In this document: positions 26,444 through 34,654 of the stretch, one piece after another | How the letters are laid out: every line of letters starts with the position of its first letter | Position numbering within the stretch: the stretch's first letter is position 1 | Source of the DNA: Kitasatospora terrestris | Lineage (GTDB): Bacteria; Actinomycetota; Actinomycetes; Streptomycetales; Streptomycetaceae | Length of the DNA: 64,000 nucleotides | Direction of reading: 5' to 3' | Assembly (NCBI RefSeq): GCF_039542905.1 | Contig: NZ_BAABIS010000001.1 | Coordinates: forward strand, 7,130,001-7,194,000 | Position numbers and translations under genes: made by a program | The notes under the pieces: model-generated | Told to the model about the DNA's origin: nothing | The model's database searches: none | Seen by the model: the letters and a program-made list of their open reading frames with translations, nothing else

Positions 26444-26884
26444 ATGCGCAGACTCCTCCCCGCCCCGGCCTTCTACTACCGGCTGGGCTTTCCGCCCGGT
26501 GCGCGGCGGTGTGTGCGCCGGGGGGTGGCCTTCACCCGCCGTGCTCTGGCGCGGCGGCGGCCCGGCGCGGATCCCGCAGCCGTGGACGACGTCCTCCTGG
26601 TGGCCGCCGAGCTGCTCGCCAACGCCGCCGGGCACGCCGGGGGCCCGCTGGCCCTGGACCTGCGCTTCGACGTGGACGGCGACGGTCTGGGGATCGGGGT
26701 GACGGACGCGGCGTACACCCCGCCGCGGCTGCGCCACCCCGAGCAGGGTGAGCTGCAGGGCTACGGCCTGCGGATCGTCGACCGGCTCGCACGGGCCTGG
26801 GGCACCACCCGGGCGGGGGCGGGCAAGGTGGTCTGGGTGGAGATGAGGCTGCCGGCCGCGCGCGGTACCCACGCCCGGCGCTGA
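26444..26884 (+). CDS. anti-sigma-factor-type ATPase
   Basis: A 146-residue GHKL ATPase paralogous to the one at 25080. VDDVLLVAAELLANAAGHAG is the N box and GYGLRIVDRLARAWGTTR the ATP-lid region. It converges on the second STAS gene with a 15-base gap. A longer in-frame extension upstream has no domain and no ribosome binding site. Confidence 0.8.
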   Translation: MRRLLPAPAFYYRLGFPPGARRCVRRGVAFTRRALARRRPGADPAAVDDVLLVAAELLANAAGHAGGPLALDLRFDVDGDGLGIGVTDAAYTPPRLRHPEQGELQGYGLRIVDRLARAWGTTRAGAGKVVWVEMRLPAARGTHARR

Positions 26885-26899
26885 CGCGGGCCGGTGGTC

Positions 26900-27241
26900 C
26901 TACTGGGGCGGGAGGGGCGGGGCGATGTGGAAGAGGCTGTCGGCCTCGGTGATCTGCAGCACGCGCGCCATCTGGGCACTCGGCGAGGTCAGACGGAAGT
27001 CGATTCCGGCGTCGAGGGCGTTGCGTCGCGCCCTGATGAACTCGTTGAGCCCGGTGGAGGAGAAGAACCCGAGGCGGGAGCAGTCGACGACCACCGTGTC
27101 GGGGACAGGGGGGCCGGCGAGGGCCGAGGCGAGGGCATGGCGGAGGCGGTCGACGTTGTCGTAGTCCGCGGGACCGTCCAGGACCAGCAGGACCGTTCCG
27201 GGCAGCGCCTGGCGGAAGGACACGCGAAGGGTGGCGGCCAT
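26900..27241 (-). CDS. STAS-domain anti-sigma-factor antagonist
   Basis: A 113-residue STAS protein; ATG at 27241 follows AAGGAACG, as in the other STAS gene. VLLVLDGPADYDNVDRLRHA and VVDCSRLGFFSSTGLNEFI are the diagnostic strands and the phospho-serine loop (SSTGL). It probably partners the convergent ATPase at 26444. Confidence 0.85.
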   Translation of the reverse strand: MAATLRVSFRQALPGTVLLVLDGPADYDNVDRLRHALASALAGPPVPDTVVVDCSRLGFFSSTGLNEFIRARRNALDAGIDFRLTSPSAQMARVLQITEADSLFHIAPPLPPQ

Positions 27242-27629
27242 GATCGTTCCTTTCCTGGACGGACAGCCGTGCGCCGGTGCGTATCGACCATGGTGCCGTG
27301 CCCGGGGCCGACCGCATGGTCGGTGCGTGCACACCGTCGGCCACGCGCGGTGTTGCTCCTCGGAAGTCCGTCCCGCCCACCACCACCCCCGGGGGCGGGC
27401 ACCGAGGGCCGGGAGTCCGTCGCGCCCGTCCCCGCAGCTCGACCTCCTCACCGTACGTCGCGGACGTCCGGAGCGCGGCTTCAGGGTGCTCCGGACGTCC
27501 CGAGGGCACCGGCCGCCGGCACCCCGCCGACGCGACCACGGGCTCGGCGGACGCACTGGGACGGGACGCGGTGAAACCGTCGTGCCCGTCACTACGTGTA
27601 CGTCTGCAGTAGCCAGAAGGGGGAGCACG
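27242..27629. other. divergent intergenic stretch
   Basis: About 390 bases between the STAS and L,D-transpeptidase genes. No gene or repeat was recognised; promoters for both directions are expected here. Confidence 0.4.
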
Positions 27630-28838
27630 ATGAACAGGCTGGGAAAGGTCATGGGGGCCGGGGCCGTCGCAGGCGTGCTGTGGTGTACGGCGGCTTGCAG
27701 CGGTAGCGCCGGCCCGGCGTCGACGGGTGGGGGGCAGGGAGGCCCGGGTTCCTCAGCGAGCGCGGTCTCGGCCGCTCGGATCAGCATCGCGCCGGCCGCC
27801 GGCGCCGAGAACGTCAAGCCGGCCGACGGGCTGAAGGTGTCGGTTGCCGGCGGGAAGCTGACCAAGGTCACGGTCACGGACCAGTCCGGCAAGGAAGTGC
27901 CCGGCTCACTGGGTGACGGCGACACCGCCTGGGCCCCGACGGGCGGCCTCGCGGTCTCCTCCCGGTACGCCGTGCACGCCGAGGGCGTGGACACCGCCGG
28001 CAGGCCGACCGCCTCCGACAGTTCGTTCTCGACCCTCACCCCGACCAAGGACGCGGGCCCGCACGACAACATCACCGACGGCGCCACCTACGGCGTCGGC
28101 ATGATCGTACGGCTGCGGTTCGACCGGGACGTCAAGGACCGGAACGCCGTCGAGCGGGCCGTCTCCTTCGACACGCCCGACGGCGTCCAGGTGAAGGGCC
28201 ACTGGTTCAGCGACCGCTGGGTCGACTTCCGCCCCGAGAACTTCTGGAGCGCCGGGAGCAAGGTCACCGTCCACTACCGCCTCAAGAGCGTCGAGGTCGC
28301 ACCCGGCGTCTACGGCGGTATCGACAGCGACCAGACCTTCACCATCGGCCGCGACAAGCGCAGCACCGTCGACGCCGCCACCCACCTGATGACCGTCGAG
28401 AAGGACCGCCGCGTCGTCGAGACCGTCCCCATCAGCACCGGCAAGAGCAGCCCCGCGTCCTGGAACGCCTACAACGGCACCATGGTCGTCATGGCCAAGA
28501 TCCCCTCCGAGGTGATGGACTCCTCCACCGTCCCCGGCCTGGAAGGCGACGCCTACAAGGAGCGCGTCCCGCACTCGCTGCGCCTGACCGACTCGGGCAC
28601 GTACGTCCACGGCAACAACTGGTCGGATCCGAGTGTCTTCGGCCACGAGAACGTCAGCCACGGCTGCGTCGGGCTGCAGGACGCCAAGGGCGACTACGGC
28701 GACGACGGCTCCCCGGCCGGCAAGTTCTACGCCGACTCCATGGTCGGAGACGTCGTCACCATCAAGAACTCGGTCGGGAAGGACGTCGACCCCTCGAACG
28801 GCTACAGCGGCTGGAACACGCCCTGGAGCAAGTGGTGA
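27630..28838 (+). CDS. L,D-transpeptidase lipoprotein (YkuD domain)
   Basis: A 402-residue protein; ATG at 27630 follows AAGGGGGAG. Lipobox TAAC at Cys23. Residues about 45-145 and 150-250 are two Ig-like domains, as in mycobacterial Ldt enzymes. The YkuD domain (about 255-375) contains YVHGNNW and the catalytic SHGCVGLQ (His-Gly-Cys). It makes 3-3 cross-links in peptidoglycan or attaches proteins to it, outside the membrane. A hydrophilic tail ends in Trp-rich WNTPWSKW. It appears monocistronic. Confidence 0.93.
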   Translation: MNRLGKVMGAGAVAGVLWCTAACSGSAGPASTGGGQGGPGSSASAVSAARISIAPAAGAENVKPADGLKVSVAGGKLTKVTVTDQSGKEVPGSLGDGDTAWAPTGGLAVSSRYAVHAEGVDTAGRPTASDSSFSTLTPTKDAGPHDNITDGATYGVGMIVRLRFDRDVKDRNAVERAVSFDTPDGVQVKGHWFSDRWVDFRPENFWSAGSKVTVHYRLKSVEVAPGVYGGIDSDQTFTIGRDKRSTVDAATHLMTVEKDRRVVETVPISTGKSSPASWNAYNGTMVVMAKIPSEVMDSSTVPGLEGDAYKERVPHSLRLTDSGTYVHGNNWSDPSVFGHENVSHGCVGLQDAKGDYGDDGSPAGKFYADSMVGDVVTIKNSVGKDVDPSNGYSGWNTPWSKW

Positions 28839-28857
28839 CGAGACCCGGTGGGACGGT

Positions 28858-29025
28858 TCACCGCACGGGGCGCCGCCCGCCGCGCCGGAAACGGGCGGCC
28901 CCCAGGGCGATCGCGGCGACGAACACGAGCACACCGATGACGAGCAGGTAGAGCAGTCCGTCGGCTACGGCTCCCACGATGCCGAGGACGACCGCCACGA
29001 GGACGAGCAGCAGGATCCAGGCCAT
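28858..29025 (-). CDS. small hydrophobic membrane protein
   Basis: A 55-residue protein starting at ATG 29025 after GGGAGAAG. It consists of two hydrophobic segments (MAWILLLVLVAVVLGIVGAV and LLYLLVIGVLVFVAAIALG) and an Arg-rich tail. It lies 18 bases downstream of the PRC-barrel gene on the same strand, so the two probably form an operon. No family was identified. Confidence 0.65.
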   Translation of the reverse strand: MAWILLLVLVAVVLGIVGAVADGLLYLLVIGVLVFVAAIALGAARFRRGGRRPVR

Positions 29026-29043
29026 CTGTCTTCTCCCATCCGG

Positions 29044-29400
29044 TCAGCGCCTGGCCAGGCGGCGTTCCCCGCCTGCGCCGGGCAGGTATTCGAGGCGGTA
29101 GTACGCGAAGACCTCGGGTTCCTGGCCGGCGAGCAGCTCGCCGTCGGTGTCGATGGCCGGGGCGTCCTTCACCGTGGCCTTGGCGAAGGCGACCTTCAGG
29201 TATCCGGGGCCGACCTGGGCCCCGGCGAGGGGGACGAAGACCAGGCGGTGCCGGGTGGGCAGGCCGACGGTCACCGTCGCGAACGACGGCTGGTCGGTCG
29301 CGGTGTCCACGTAGATCGACTCCAGGGTCCCGATCTTCTTTCCGTCCGTGTCGGTGACGTCGTGCTCGCGCCATTCGCGGATGTCGGCGATCTCGATCAT
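29044..29400 (-). CDS. PRC-barrel domain protein
   Basis: A 118-residue protein; ATG at 29400 follows ACGGAGGC. Residues about 5-85 form a PRC barrel: REWREHDVTDTDGKKIGTLE then SIYVDTATDQPSFATVTVG. Proteins like this are common in stress-related gene sets of Streptomyces. The tail EVFAYYRLEYLPGAGGERRL is typical of that subgroup. It is first in a two-gene unit with the small membrane protein. Confidence 0.85.
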   Translation of the reverse strand: MIEIADIREWREHDVTDTDGKKIGTLESIYVDTATDQPSFATVTVGLPTRHRLVFVPLAGAQVGPGYLKVAFAKATVKDAPAIDTDGELLAGQEPEVFAYYRLEYLPGAGGERRLARR

Positions 29401-29493
29401 CCGACAGCCTCCGTTCGTCTCTCCACTAACGGTGCCCGTGCGAATCGTGGCGGGTTCGACCTGTACGCCTGCCCCGGAGCACCGGGCCTACAC

Positions 29494-29998
29494 GGCGGGT
29501 CCACCGGGTGGTGGGCCCGCCCCGGGGTGGTGGGGTGTCGGACGTCGTTCAGAGGCGTTCGCGGTAGCTGCCGGTCTCGGTGCCGCGTTCCTCGATGAAG
29601 TGCTTGAAGCGCTTGAGGTCGCCCTTGACCTGTCGGTCGAGCATGTTCATCATGTCGGCGGCCTTCTCGGCCAGTCCTTCGGGCTGGTAGTCCATGGACA
29701 TGACGATGCGGGTGTGGCGGGCGTCCAGGGGTTGGAAGGAGACCATGCCGGTCTGCTTCACGTCGCCGCTGGTGGTGCGCCAGCTGACGTGGTCGTCCGG
29801 GACCTGGTCGACGATCTCGGTGTCGAACTCCCGGCTGACACCGGCGATCTTCGTCTTCCAGTGGTTGTGCCGGTCGTCGATCTGCGTGATCTCCTCGACG
29901 CCGTCCATGAACAGCGGGAAGTCCTCGAACTGCGTCCACTGGTTGTAGGCGGTGCTGATCGGCACGTCCACGTCGATCGATTCCTGCAGCTTGCTCAT
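29494..29998. repeat. 505-bp direct repeat, copy 1
   Basis: Matches 32204-32708 base for base except 29526 (g versus c) and 29989 (g versus c). Identity stops at the start codon of the SRPBCC gene on one side and about 55 bases beyond its stop on the other. Confidence 0.95.
29549..29998 (-). CDS. SRPBCC-family (cyclase/dehydrase-like) protein, copy 1
   Basis: A 149-residue protein beginning MSKLQESIDVDVPISTAYNQ. It has the helix-grip fold signatures of the polyketide cyclase/START group: WTQFEDFPLFMDGVEEI and an amphipathic C-terminal helix. Members of this COG occur in stress-protein gene sets; no enzymatic role is established here. Only residue 4 differs from copy 2 (Leu versus Val). Confidence 0.85.
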   Translation of the reverse strand: MSKLQESIDVDVPISTAYNQWTQFEDFPLFMDGVEEITQIDDRHNHWKTKIAGVSREFDTEIVDQVPDDHVSWRTTSGDVKQTGMVSFQPLDARHTRIVMSMDYQPEGLAEKAADMMNMLDRQVKGDLKRFKHFIEERGTETGSYRERL

Positions 29999-30175
29999 GG
30001 CTGCACTCCCCTTCGAGTCGATTGATCGGTCGGGCATCGCATGCCCCGACTCCCGGCCGGTATTCCCGACTCCTACCGATTCGTCCCATTCCCGGCGACT
30101 CCAGGAGCCGCACCCCGGCCGGTGATGCTCCACCACGCCGCTCCGAGGCCGGGGACGGCCCGGTGCAGCTCGTCG

Positions 30176-30973
30176 TCAGGGAGCCCAGGGCAGTCGTACC
30201 GCTTCGATCCCGGGGTCGTTCAGCAGCTCTTCGATCAGGCACGGGGGTCCGGCGACCTTGGTGGCCCACAGGTCGTAGTCGGTGCACAGGACCCATGAGC
30301 GGTCCTCCGCCCAGAGGTTGGAGGGGCTGAAGTCGACCTCGGGATGGTCGTACAGGACCGCGGCATCGCCGAGGCGTCCCGCCCGCACATGGAGGTTGTC
30401 GAAGTCGGCGGTCCTGAGCATCAACGGGTTGTGGTACGCCAGGCAGCGGGTGTCCGGACCTGCGGGGCTGTGCTCGGTGAGGACGGCGATCAGCCGGGTC
30501 CATGTCTCACGGTCCAGGCTCCCCTCGGTGGGCGGGACGATACCGAGCGGCCAGCTGCCCTCTTTCTTGGCCGAGGGAAAACAGCGGCGGGAGGGCAGCA
30601 GCCCGTCGGGCACGACGGGATTGCCGGTGCGCCGGGCGAGTTCCGCCCAGCGCAGCCGCCGCCAGTTGCGGCCGGGGTGCTCGGCGCGGCCCAGTCCGCC
30701 TCCCGTGGTGACACCCGCTTCGAGGTCGATGCCCGCAAAGGTGGCGGGTCGGACGCTCCCGTCCGCCAGACGCGCCTGGCGGTACTCGTGGTACGACACC
30801 TCGGACGGCCCCTGCTCGTGCTCGTACATGGCGTTGAGCACCCAGACGGCATCGGGCATCGCCGGCGGCATGAACCCGGTCGCACCATCGCCGCACAGCT
30901 CCAGCAACCAGTCGGTCGCACCGGACGGCACAAGCGGCCACAGGCCTGACAGCAGGTTCGATTCCTCGGGCAT
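30176..30973 (-). CDS. conserved hypothetical protein
   Basis: A 265-residue soluble protein from ATG 30973. It is rich in Trp and Asp, with motifs TGFMPPAMPDAVWVLNAMYE, CLAYHNPLMLRTADFDNLHV and WVLCTDYDLWATKVAGPP. The C-terminal half recalls immunity or SUKH-like proteins but no family is certain. No operon partner is evident. Confidence 0.65.
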   Translation of the reverse strand: MPEESNLLSGLWPLVPSGATDWLLELCGDGATGFMPPAMPDAVWVLNAMYEHEQGPSEVSYHEYRQARLADGSVRPATFAGIDLEAGVTTGGGLGRAEHPGRNWRRLRWAELARRTGNPVVPDGLLPSRRCFPSAKKEGSWPLGIVPPTEGSLDRETWTRLIAVLTEHSPAGPDTRCLAYHNPLMLRTADFDNLHVRAGRLGDAAVLYDHPEVDFSPSNLWAEDRSWVLCTDYDLWATKVAGPPCLIEELLNDPGIEAVRLPWAP

Positions 30974-31139
30974 GCGTTCATGATCCCAGGTGCCGCCGCA
31001 GGCCCCGCGAGGGGCCGCACGTGCAGCCGCCCCGCCGCACGGGCACGTTCCCGCGTACCCGGCGCCCGGAACCTTGTGGGCAGGGTGGCGATTGCGGCCG
31101 CCGGCAGCCGGACATACGCGGTTCGAGAAGGTGATGACG

Positions 31140-31289
31140 ATGGTCGCTCTGCTGCTTGTCCTGCTGTTGATTTTGATCCTGTTCGGCGCCGGCTTCGCGG
31201 TCCACGTGCTGTGGTGGGTCGCCCTGGGACTCCTGGTGCTGTGGCTGGTGGGCTTCTTCTTCAGGGGGAGGTCCGGCTCCCGCGGGTAG
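31140..31289 (+). CDS. small hydrophobic membrane protein
   Basis: A 49-residue protein. GAGAAGG at 31125-31131 is correctly spaced for ATG 31140, not for 31134. It has two hydrophobic segments (VALLLVLLLILILFGAGFAV and WWVALGLLVLWLVGFFF) and ends in a basic tail. This is the pattern of the short 'hydrophobic protein' families seen across actinobacteria; the function is unknown. Confidence 0.6.
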   Translation: MVALLLVLLLILILFGAGFAVHVLWWVALGLLVLWLVGFFFRGRSGSRG

Positions 31290-31384
31290 GAACGGGAGGG
31301 GCGCGTCCCACGGGCGTCCTCCCCTGACGGCGGCAGGTCGGGCACGGGGTGCGGATCCGCGTGGGTGGCCTCAGGGTGGTGCCC

Positions 31385-31666
31385 ATGCCCGTCGTCGTCC
31401 TGCTCGAGCTGACGGAGCCCGCCGACGCCCCGCTGATGCTGATCGCCGGCGAGCCCCCGGAGCCCTCGGAGGTCCATCTGGTGCACGCGGCGCCCTCCGA
31501 CCCCGAGGTGCCCCGGGACCCCGGGCTGGTCACGGTGTGCGGGCGGGACACCGCGCTGATGCTCAGCGATCCCTGGCAGCCGGCCGGACCGAACGGGCGC
31601 TGGTGGCCGCCGCGCTGGGCTGGACGGATCTGCCCGACGTGCGACCACGGCGTGCGCCCCGGCTGA
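31385..31666 (+). CDS. small hypothetical protein with Cys-x2-Cys
   Basis: About 93 residues. ATG 31385 after AGGGTGG is chosen; GTG starts at 31349 or 31379 are possible. It contains LVTVCGRDTALMLSDPW and a C-terminal ICPTCDHG, so it may bind zinc. No family was recognised, and coding is inferred from codon pattern. Confidence 0.45.
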   Translation: MPVVVLLELTEPADAPLMLIAGEPPEPSEVHLVHAAPSDPEVPRDPGLVTVCGRDTALMLSDPWQPAGPNGRWWPPRWAGRICPTCDHGVRPG

Positions 31667-31897
31667 ACCGGGCCCGCGCGGCTGAACCGGGCCCGCGCGG
31701 CGAAGGCCGCAGGGCGGCCGGCCCCACCGACCGGCCGGGGCGTGGCCTGGGGCTACGGCAGAGCCGGCCGTAGCGTCCGCGGCTGCTGCGCCCGGGTGAC
31801 ATCGGGGCCGTCCCCGCGCCTGCGCGCCGTGCTTTCCGCGCCGACGGGGTGAGTATCGAGGGACATCGTCCTGAACTCCGAGGAGTGATCAGTCCCC

Positions 31898-32173
31898 ATG
31901 CTGGAACGCAGCCGGAACAAGAAGCACACCCAGGTCACCTTCGTTCTCCCCGTCGGCCACCCGGCGGGGGAGGCCAGTGTGGTGGGGGACTTCAACGAGT
32001 GGCGGCCGGGTGCCCACCCGTTGACCGCACGCCCGGACGGCAGCCGGGCGGTGACGGTCGCGCTCCCCCACGACCAGCGGCTCGGCTTCCGTTACCTCGC
32101 TCATGGCGACTACTGGTTCGACGAGGAGGCGGCCGACGGCCACGACGGCCGCAACAGTCTCCTGCACACCTGA
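31898..32173 (+). CDS. stand-alone CBM48 (isoamylase N-terminal-like) protein
   Basis: A 91-residue protein from ATG 31898 with GAGGAG upstream. It contains only a glycogen-binding-type beta-sandwich: VTFVLPVGHPAGEASVVGDF, then NEWRPGAHPL and FRYLAHGDYWFDEEAADGHD. CBM48 domains normally precede glycogen branching or debranching catalytic domains, or occur alone as AMPK-beta-like regulators. No catalytic domain follows, so a binding or regulatory role is inferred. Confidence 0.8.
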   Translation: MLERSRNKKHTQVTFVLPVGHPAGEASVVGDFNEWRPGAHPLTARPDGSRAVTVALPHDQRLGFRYLAHGDYWFDEEAADGHDGRNSLLHT

Positions 32174-32203
32174 CCGCCCGCCGGGGTCGGTGAACGGCGT
32201 CGG

Positions 32204-32708
32204 GGCGGGTCCACCGGGTGGTGGGCCCGCCCCGGCGTGGTGGGGTGTCGGACGTCGTTCAGAGGCGTTCGCGGTAGCTGCCGGTCTCGGTGCCGCGTTC
32301 CTCGATGAAGTGCTTGAAGCGCTTGAGGTCGCCCTTGACCTGTCGGTCGAGCATGTTCATCATGTCGGCGGCCTTCTCGGCCAGTCCTTCGGGCTGGTAG
32401 TCCATGGACATGACGATGCGGGTGTGGCGGGCGTCCAGGGGTTGGAAGGAGACCATGCCGGTCTGCTTCACGTCGCCGCTGGTGGTGCGCCAGCTGACGT
32501 GGTCGTCCGGGACCTGGTCGACGATCTCGGTGTCGAACTCCCGGCTGACACCGGCGATCTTCGTCTTCCAGTGGTTGTGCCGGTCGTCGATCTGCGTGAT
32601 CTCCTCGACGCCGTCCATGAACAGCGGGAAGTCCTCGAACTGCGTCCACTGGTTGTAGGCGGTGCTGATCGGCACGTCCACGTCGATCGATTCCTGCACC
32701 TTGCTCAT
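32204..32708. repeat. 505-bp direct repeat, copy 2
   Basis: Near-identical to 29494-29998, same orientation, 2710 bases away; two mismatches (32236 and 32699). Confidence 0.95.
32259..32708 (-). CDS. SRPBCC-family protein, copy 2
   Basis: A 149-residue protein, identical to the product at 29549-29998 except Val4. The upstream region is unrelated to that of copy 1 (upstream of the ATG here: AAGGATTTCGTA; there: GGGGAGTGCAGCC), so the two copies can be regulated differently while making the same protein. Confidence 0.85.
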   Translation of the reverse strand: MSKVQESIDVDVPISTAYNQWTQFEDFPLFMDGVEEITQIDDRHNHWKTKIAGVSREFDTEIVDQVPDDHVSWRTTSGDVKQTGMVSFQPLDARHTRIVMSMDYQPEGLAEKAADMMNMLDRQVKGDLKRFKHFIEERGTETGSYRERL

Positions 32709-33187
32709 TACGAAATCCTTCGGTTCGGTGACCGGCCCTCGTGTCAGGGCCCGGAGCTGGTGTGGGCCGGGTGGGCCCCTGTCGATTCGGCACCGCTCTC
32801 GCCGCCGCCGCAACCGCACCGCCTCGAAGCCTCCGCCCCCGCAGGCGCGCCCGAACGGGACTGCCCGCCTGCAAGTGCCATTGCCCGCAGCAGATCTGAC
32901 GTGCCGTCCGCACATGGACTGCTCGGACGGGCGGCTGGTGCCACCGGGTCCGGACCGGTGAAGATCCAGCGCCCGCGCCGACCGCCGGGGCTGGCGGGCC
33001 CGGCCGAGGGGGGGAATCGGTCGGGCCCGCGTCGGTCGGATGCCCCGGACGCGCGGTTCCATGCGCACCTCGGCGGTGGTCCGCAGCGCCGGCGCGCTGA
33101 CAGGGCGGTGGGTGGACGAGGCGTCGCGGGTCCTCACGTCCTCACGGCGTGCGTTCCCCGTCCGGGTCGCTCGGGCGCATCGCCGCC
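32709..33187. other. intergenic stretch
   Basis: About 480 bases with no supported gene. Frames crossing it are short and Arg/Pro-rich. It holds the promoter of SRPBCC copy 2; no other element was recognised. Confidence 0.4.
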
Positions 33188-33481
33188 TCACGGGCGGGTG
33201 GAAGGCTCGGCCGACCACGCGGCCGCACCGTCCTGCCGGTGCCGGCGCTGTCTCTCCGCGAACCGGATCTCGGCCTGTTCGAGTTCGAGCAGGATGTTCA
33301 ACGCGGTCGCGGCCGCGGCGGCCACCGGGATGGCTGCGCTGACTGCGGCGAACGCGCCGGGTCGGTCACCGGTGTCCCAGCAGGCCGCTGCCGAGTGGGC
33401 CAGGTCCCTCAGCTCGGTGAGCTTGGCGCAGGCCGCCACCGGCAGGCCGTCCTCGCTCACCTCGACGAACTCATCGTCCAT
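33188..33481 (-). CDS. small hypothetical protein
   Basis: A 97-residue acidic, Ala-rich helical protein (MDDEFVEVSEDGLPVAACAK, then a hydrophobic AAVSAAIPVAAAAATALNIL stretch). Its start overlaps the end of the next upstream gene by 11 bases, the third of three overlapping minus-strand genes. No family was recognised. Confidence 0.5.
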   Translation of the reverse strand: MDDEFVEVSEDGLPVAACAKLTELRDLAHSAAACWDTGDRPGAFAAVSAAIPVAAAAATALNILLELEQAEIRFAERQRRHRQDGAAAWSAEPSTRP

Positions 33482-33701
33482 CGCGCCCACCCCCTGCCCG
33501 GTGGCGATCGGCGGCGTTGCGGCGCGAGGCGGCCCGACAGACGGGATCGGGGCAGGCGGCCGGCTGCCAGATGCCGGTCGGATGTCCGTCGAGCGTCCCG
33601 ACGGCCGCCTGTTCCCACGCCCGCGGCATGCCGCAGTCGGGGCATGGGAGCGCGCGGCCGACGAACCGGCCGAGGGCGCGATCACTGGTCGTGGTCCTCA
33701 T
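33471..33701 (-). CDS. small hypothetical protein with zinc-finger-like cysteines
   Basis: A 76-residue protein from ATG 33701. LPCPDCGMPRAWEQ and AACPDPVCRAASRR give two cysteine pairs suited to a zinc ribbon. It overlaps the regulator upstream by 20 bases and the gene downstream by 11, which supports coupled translation. Confidence 0.5.
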   Translation of the reverse strand: MRTTTSDRALGRFVGRALPCPDCGMPRAWEQAAVGTLDGHPTGIWQPAACPDPVCRAASRRNAADRHRAGGGRDGR

Positions 33702-34050
33702 GATGATCACCCCGGGGACGAAGGTCACGGTCGGCGTCGGGGCCTGGGCCGGACGGTGGGTCGGCGAACAGCGCCAGGAAGTCGCCGATCTCGTGCCCGG
33801 CTTCGGCCGGGTGCCGGAAGAAGGTGTGCCGCACCACCTGGTAGTGGTTGCGGCGCCCGTGGCGGGAGCGGGTCAGGTAGCCGGCGCTCTCCAGGTCGGT
33901 GACGATCGCCTGCACCGCCCGCTCGGTCAGCCCGCACGCGGCGGTCAGATCCCGCACGCGCACCTCCGTGTCGCGCGAGATCGGCATCAGGACCCGGGCG
34001 TGCTGGGTCAGGAAGGTCCAGCTCGTGCGCGGCCCGAGGTTCTCCGCCAC
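33682..34050 (-). CDS. winged-helix transcriptional regulator
   Basis: A 122-residue protein from GTG 34050 (VAENLGPRTSWTFLTQHARV). The winged helix is VRVRDLTAACGLTERAVQAI followed by VTDLESAGYLTRSRHGRRNH and YQV, like ArsR/MarR-type regulators. The His/Asp-rich C terminus (DADRDLRPRGDHHEDHDQ) may bind metal. There is no ribosome binding site before the GTG, so a leaderless transcript is possible; CACAAGTGTG lies directly upstream. It heads a three-gene overlapping cluster. Confidence 0.75.
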   Translation of the reverse strand: MAENLGPRTSWTFLTQHARVLMPISRDTEVRVRDLTAACGLTERAVQAIVTDLESAGYLTRSRHGRRNHYQVVRHTFFRHPAEAGHEIGDFLALFADPPSGPGPDADRDLRPRGDHHEDHDQ

Positions 34051-34453
34051 ACCACAAGTGTGAACCCGTGTTCCGGTTTTCCCGGCCCTGTTTCCGCGAT
34101 CGGATGCCGAGGGCTGACGGTCGATCACCGGCTACCGAACGATCGGTGGGCCCCTGGTAGCGCTCCGTCGATTTGGCATGTACTGTGCGTGTCGGTGAGC
34201 GCGCAAGGAGCGGGCCGCCTCTGCCTGCTCCGTGGGGGGAGCGCTGGGGCGGCCCGGGTGCCTTACCTGGGCCCGGTCGTGCATTCCGTGGGGGGAATGC
34301 CGGCCGGGTCCTCTTCCTGACCGGGTTCTACCCACTGGCGCCTCCGGCCATACACCGGGCGGCACCCGAGTGCGTGTTGCTCCCTTCGCCCTGCGCGGGC
34401 CCGCCCCCGGTCGGGTGGCCGGCTCGACCGGGCAGGCCCGGAGCGGCGCGGGG
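34051..34453. other. intergenic stretch
   Basis: About 400 bases. No frame has a convincing start; nothing else was recognised apart from the short CACAAGTGTG dyad next to the regulator start. Confidence 0.4.
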
Positions 34454-34654
34454 TCACACGGTCCGGCGCCGGACGGTGTGGAGGGCGTCGCACAGGGCGT
34501 AGAGGTCGGTGACGGTGGCCCTGTCGGCGAAGCGGGCCAGCAACCGTCGGACGGTGCGGCCGTCGCCGTCGCGGACCGCTTCGGTGATCGCCCCGATGAG
34601 GTCCGTCTGCCCGTCCCGGGTCGTGGCCGGTGCCGCGGGTGCGGGGTGTTCCAC
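34454..34654 (-). CDS. small hypothetical protein
   Basis: A 66-residue protein. GTG at 34654 is five bases after GGGAGG, which is the main evidence. It is charged and helical (QTDLIGAITEAVRDGDGRTV, then RRLLARFADRATVTDLYALC). No family was recognised. Confidence 0.5.
   Translation of the reverse strand: MEHPAPAAPATTRDGQTDLIGAITEAVRDGDGRTVRRLLARFADRATVTDLYALCDALHTVRRRTV

Noticed and set aside
32404..32658. Small plus-strand frame present in both SRPBCC repeats (also at 29694-29948)
   Set aside because: Its duplication follows automatically from the DNA repeat; it lies antisense to a conserved protein and lacks a ribosome binding site.
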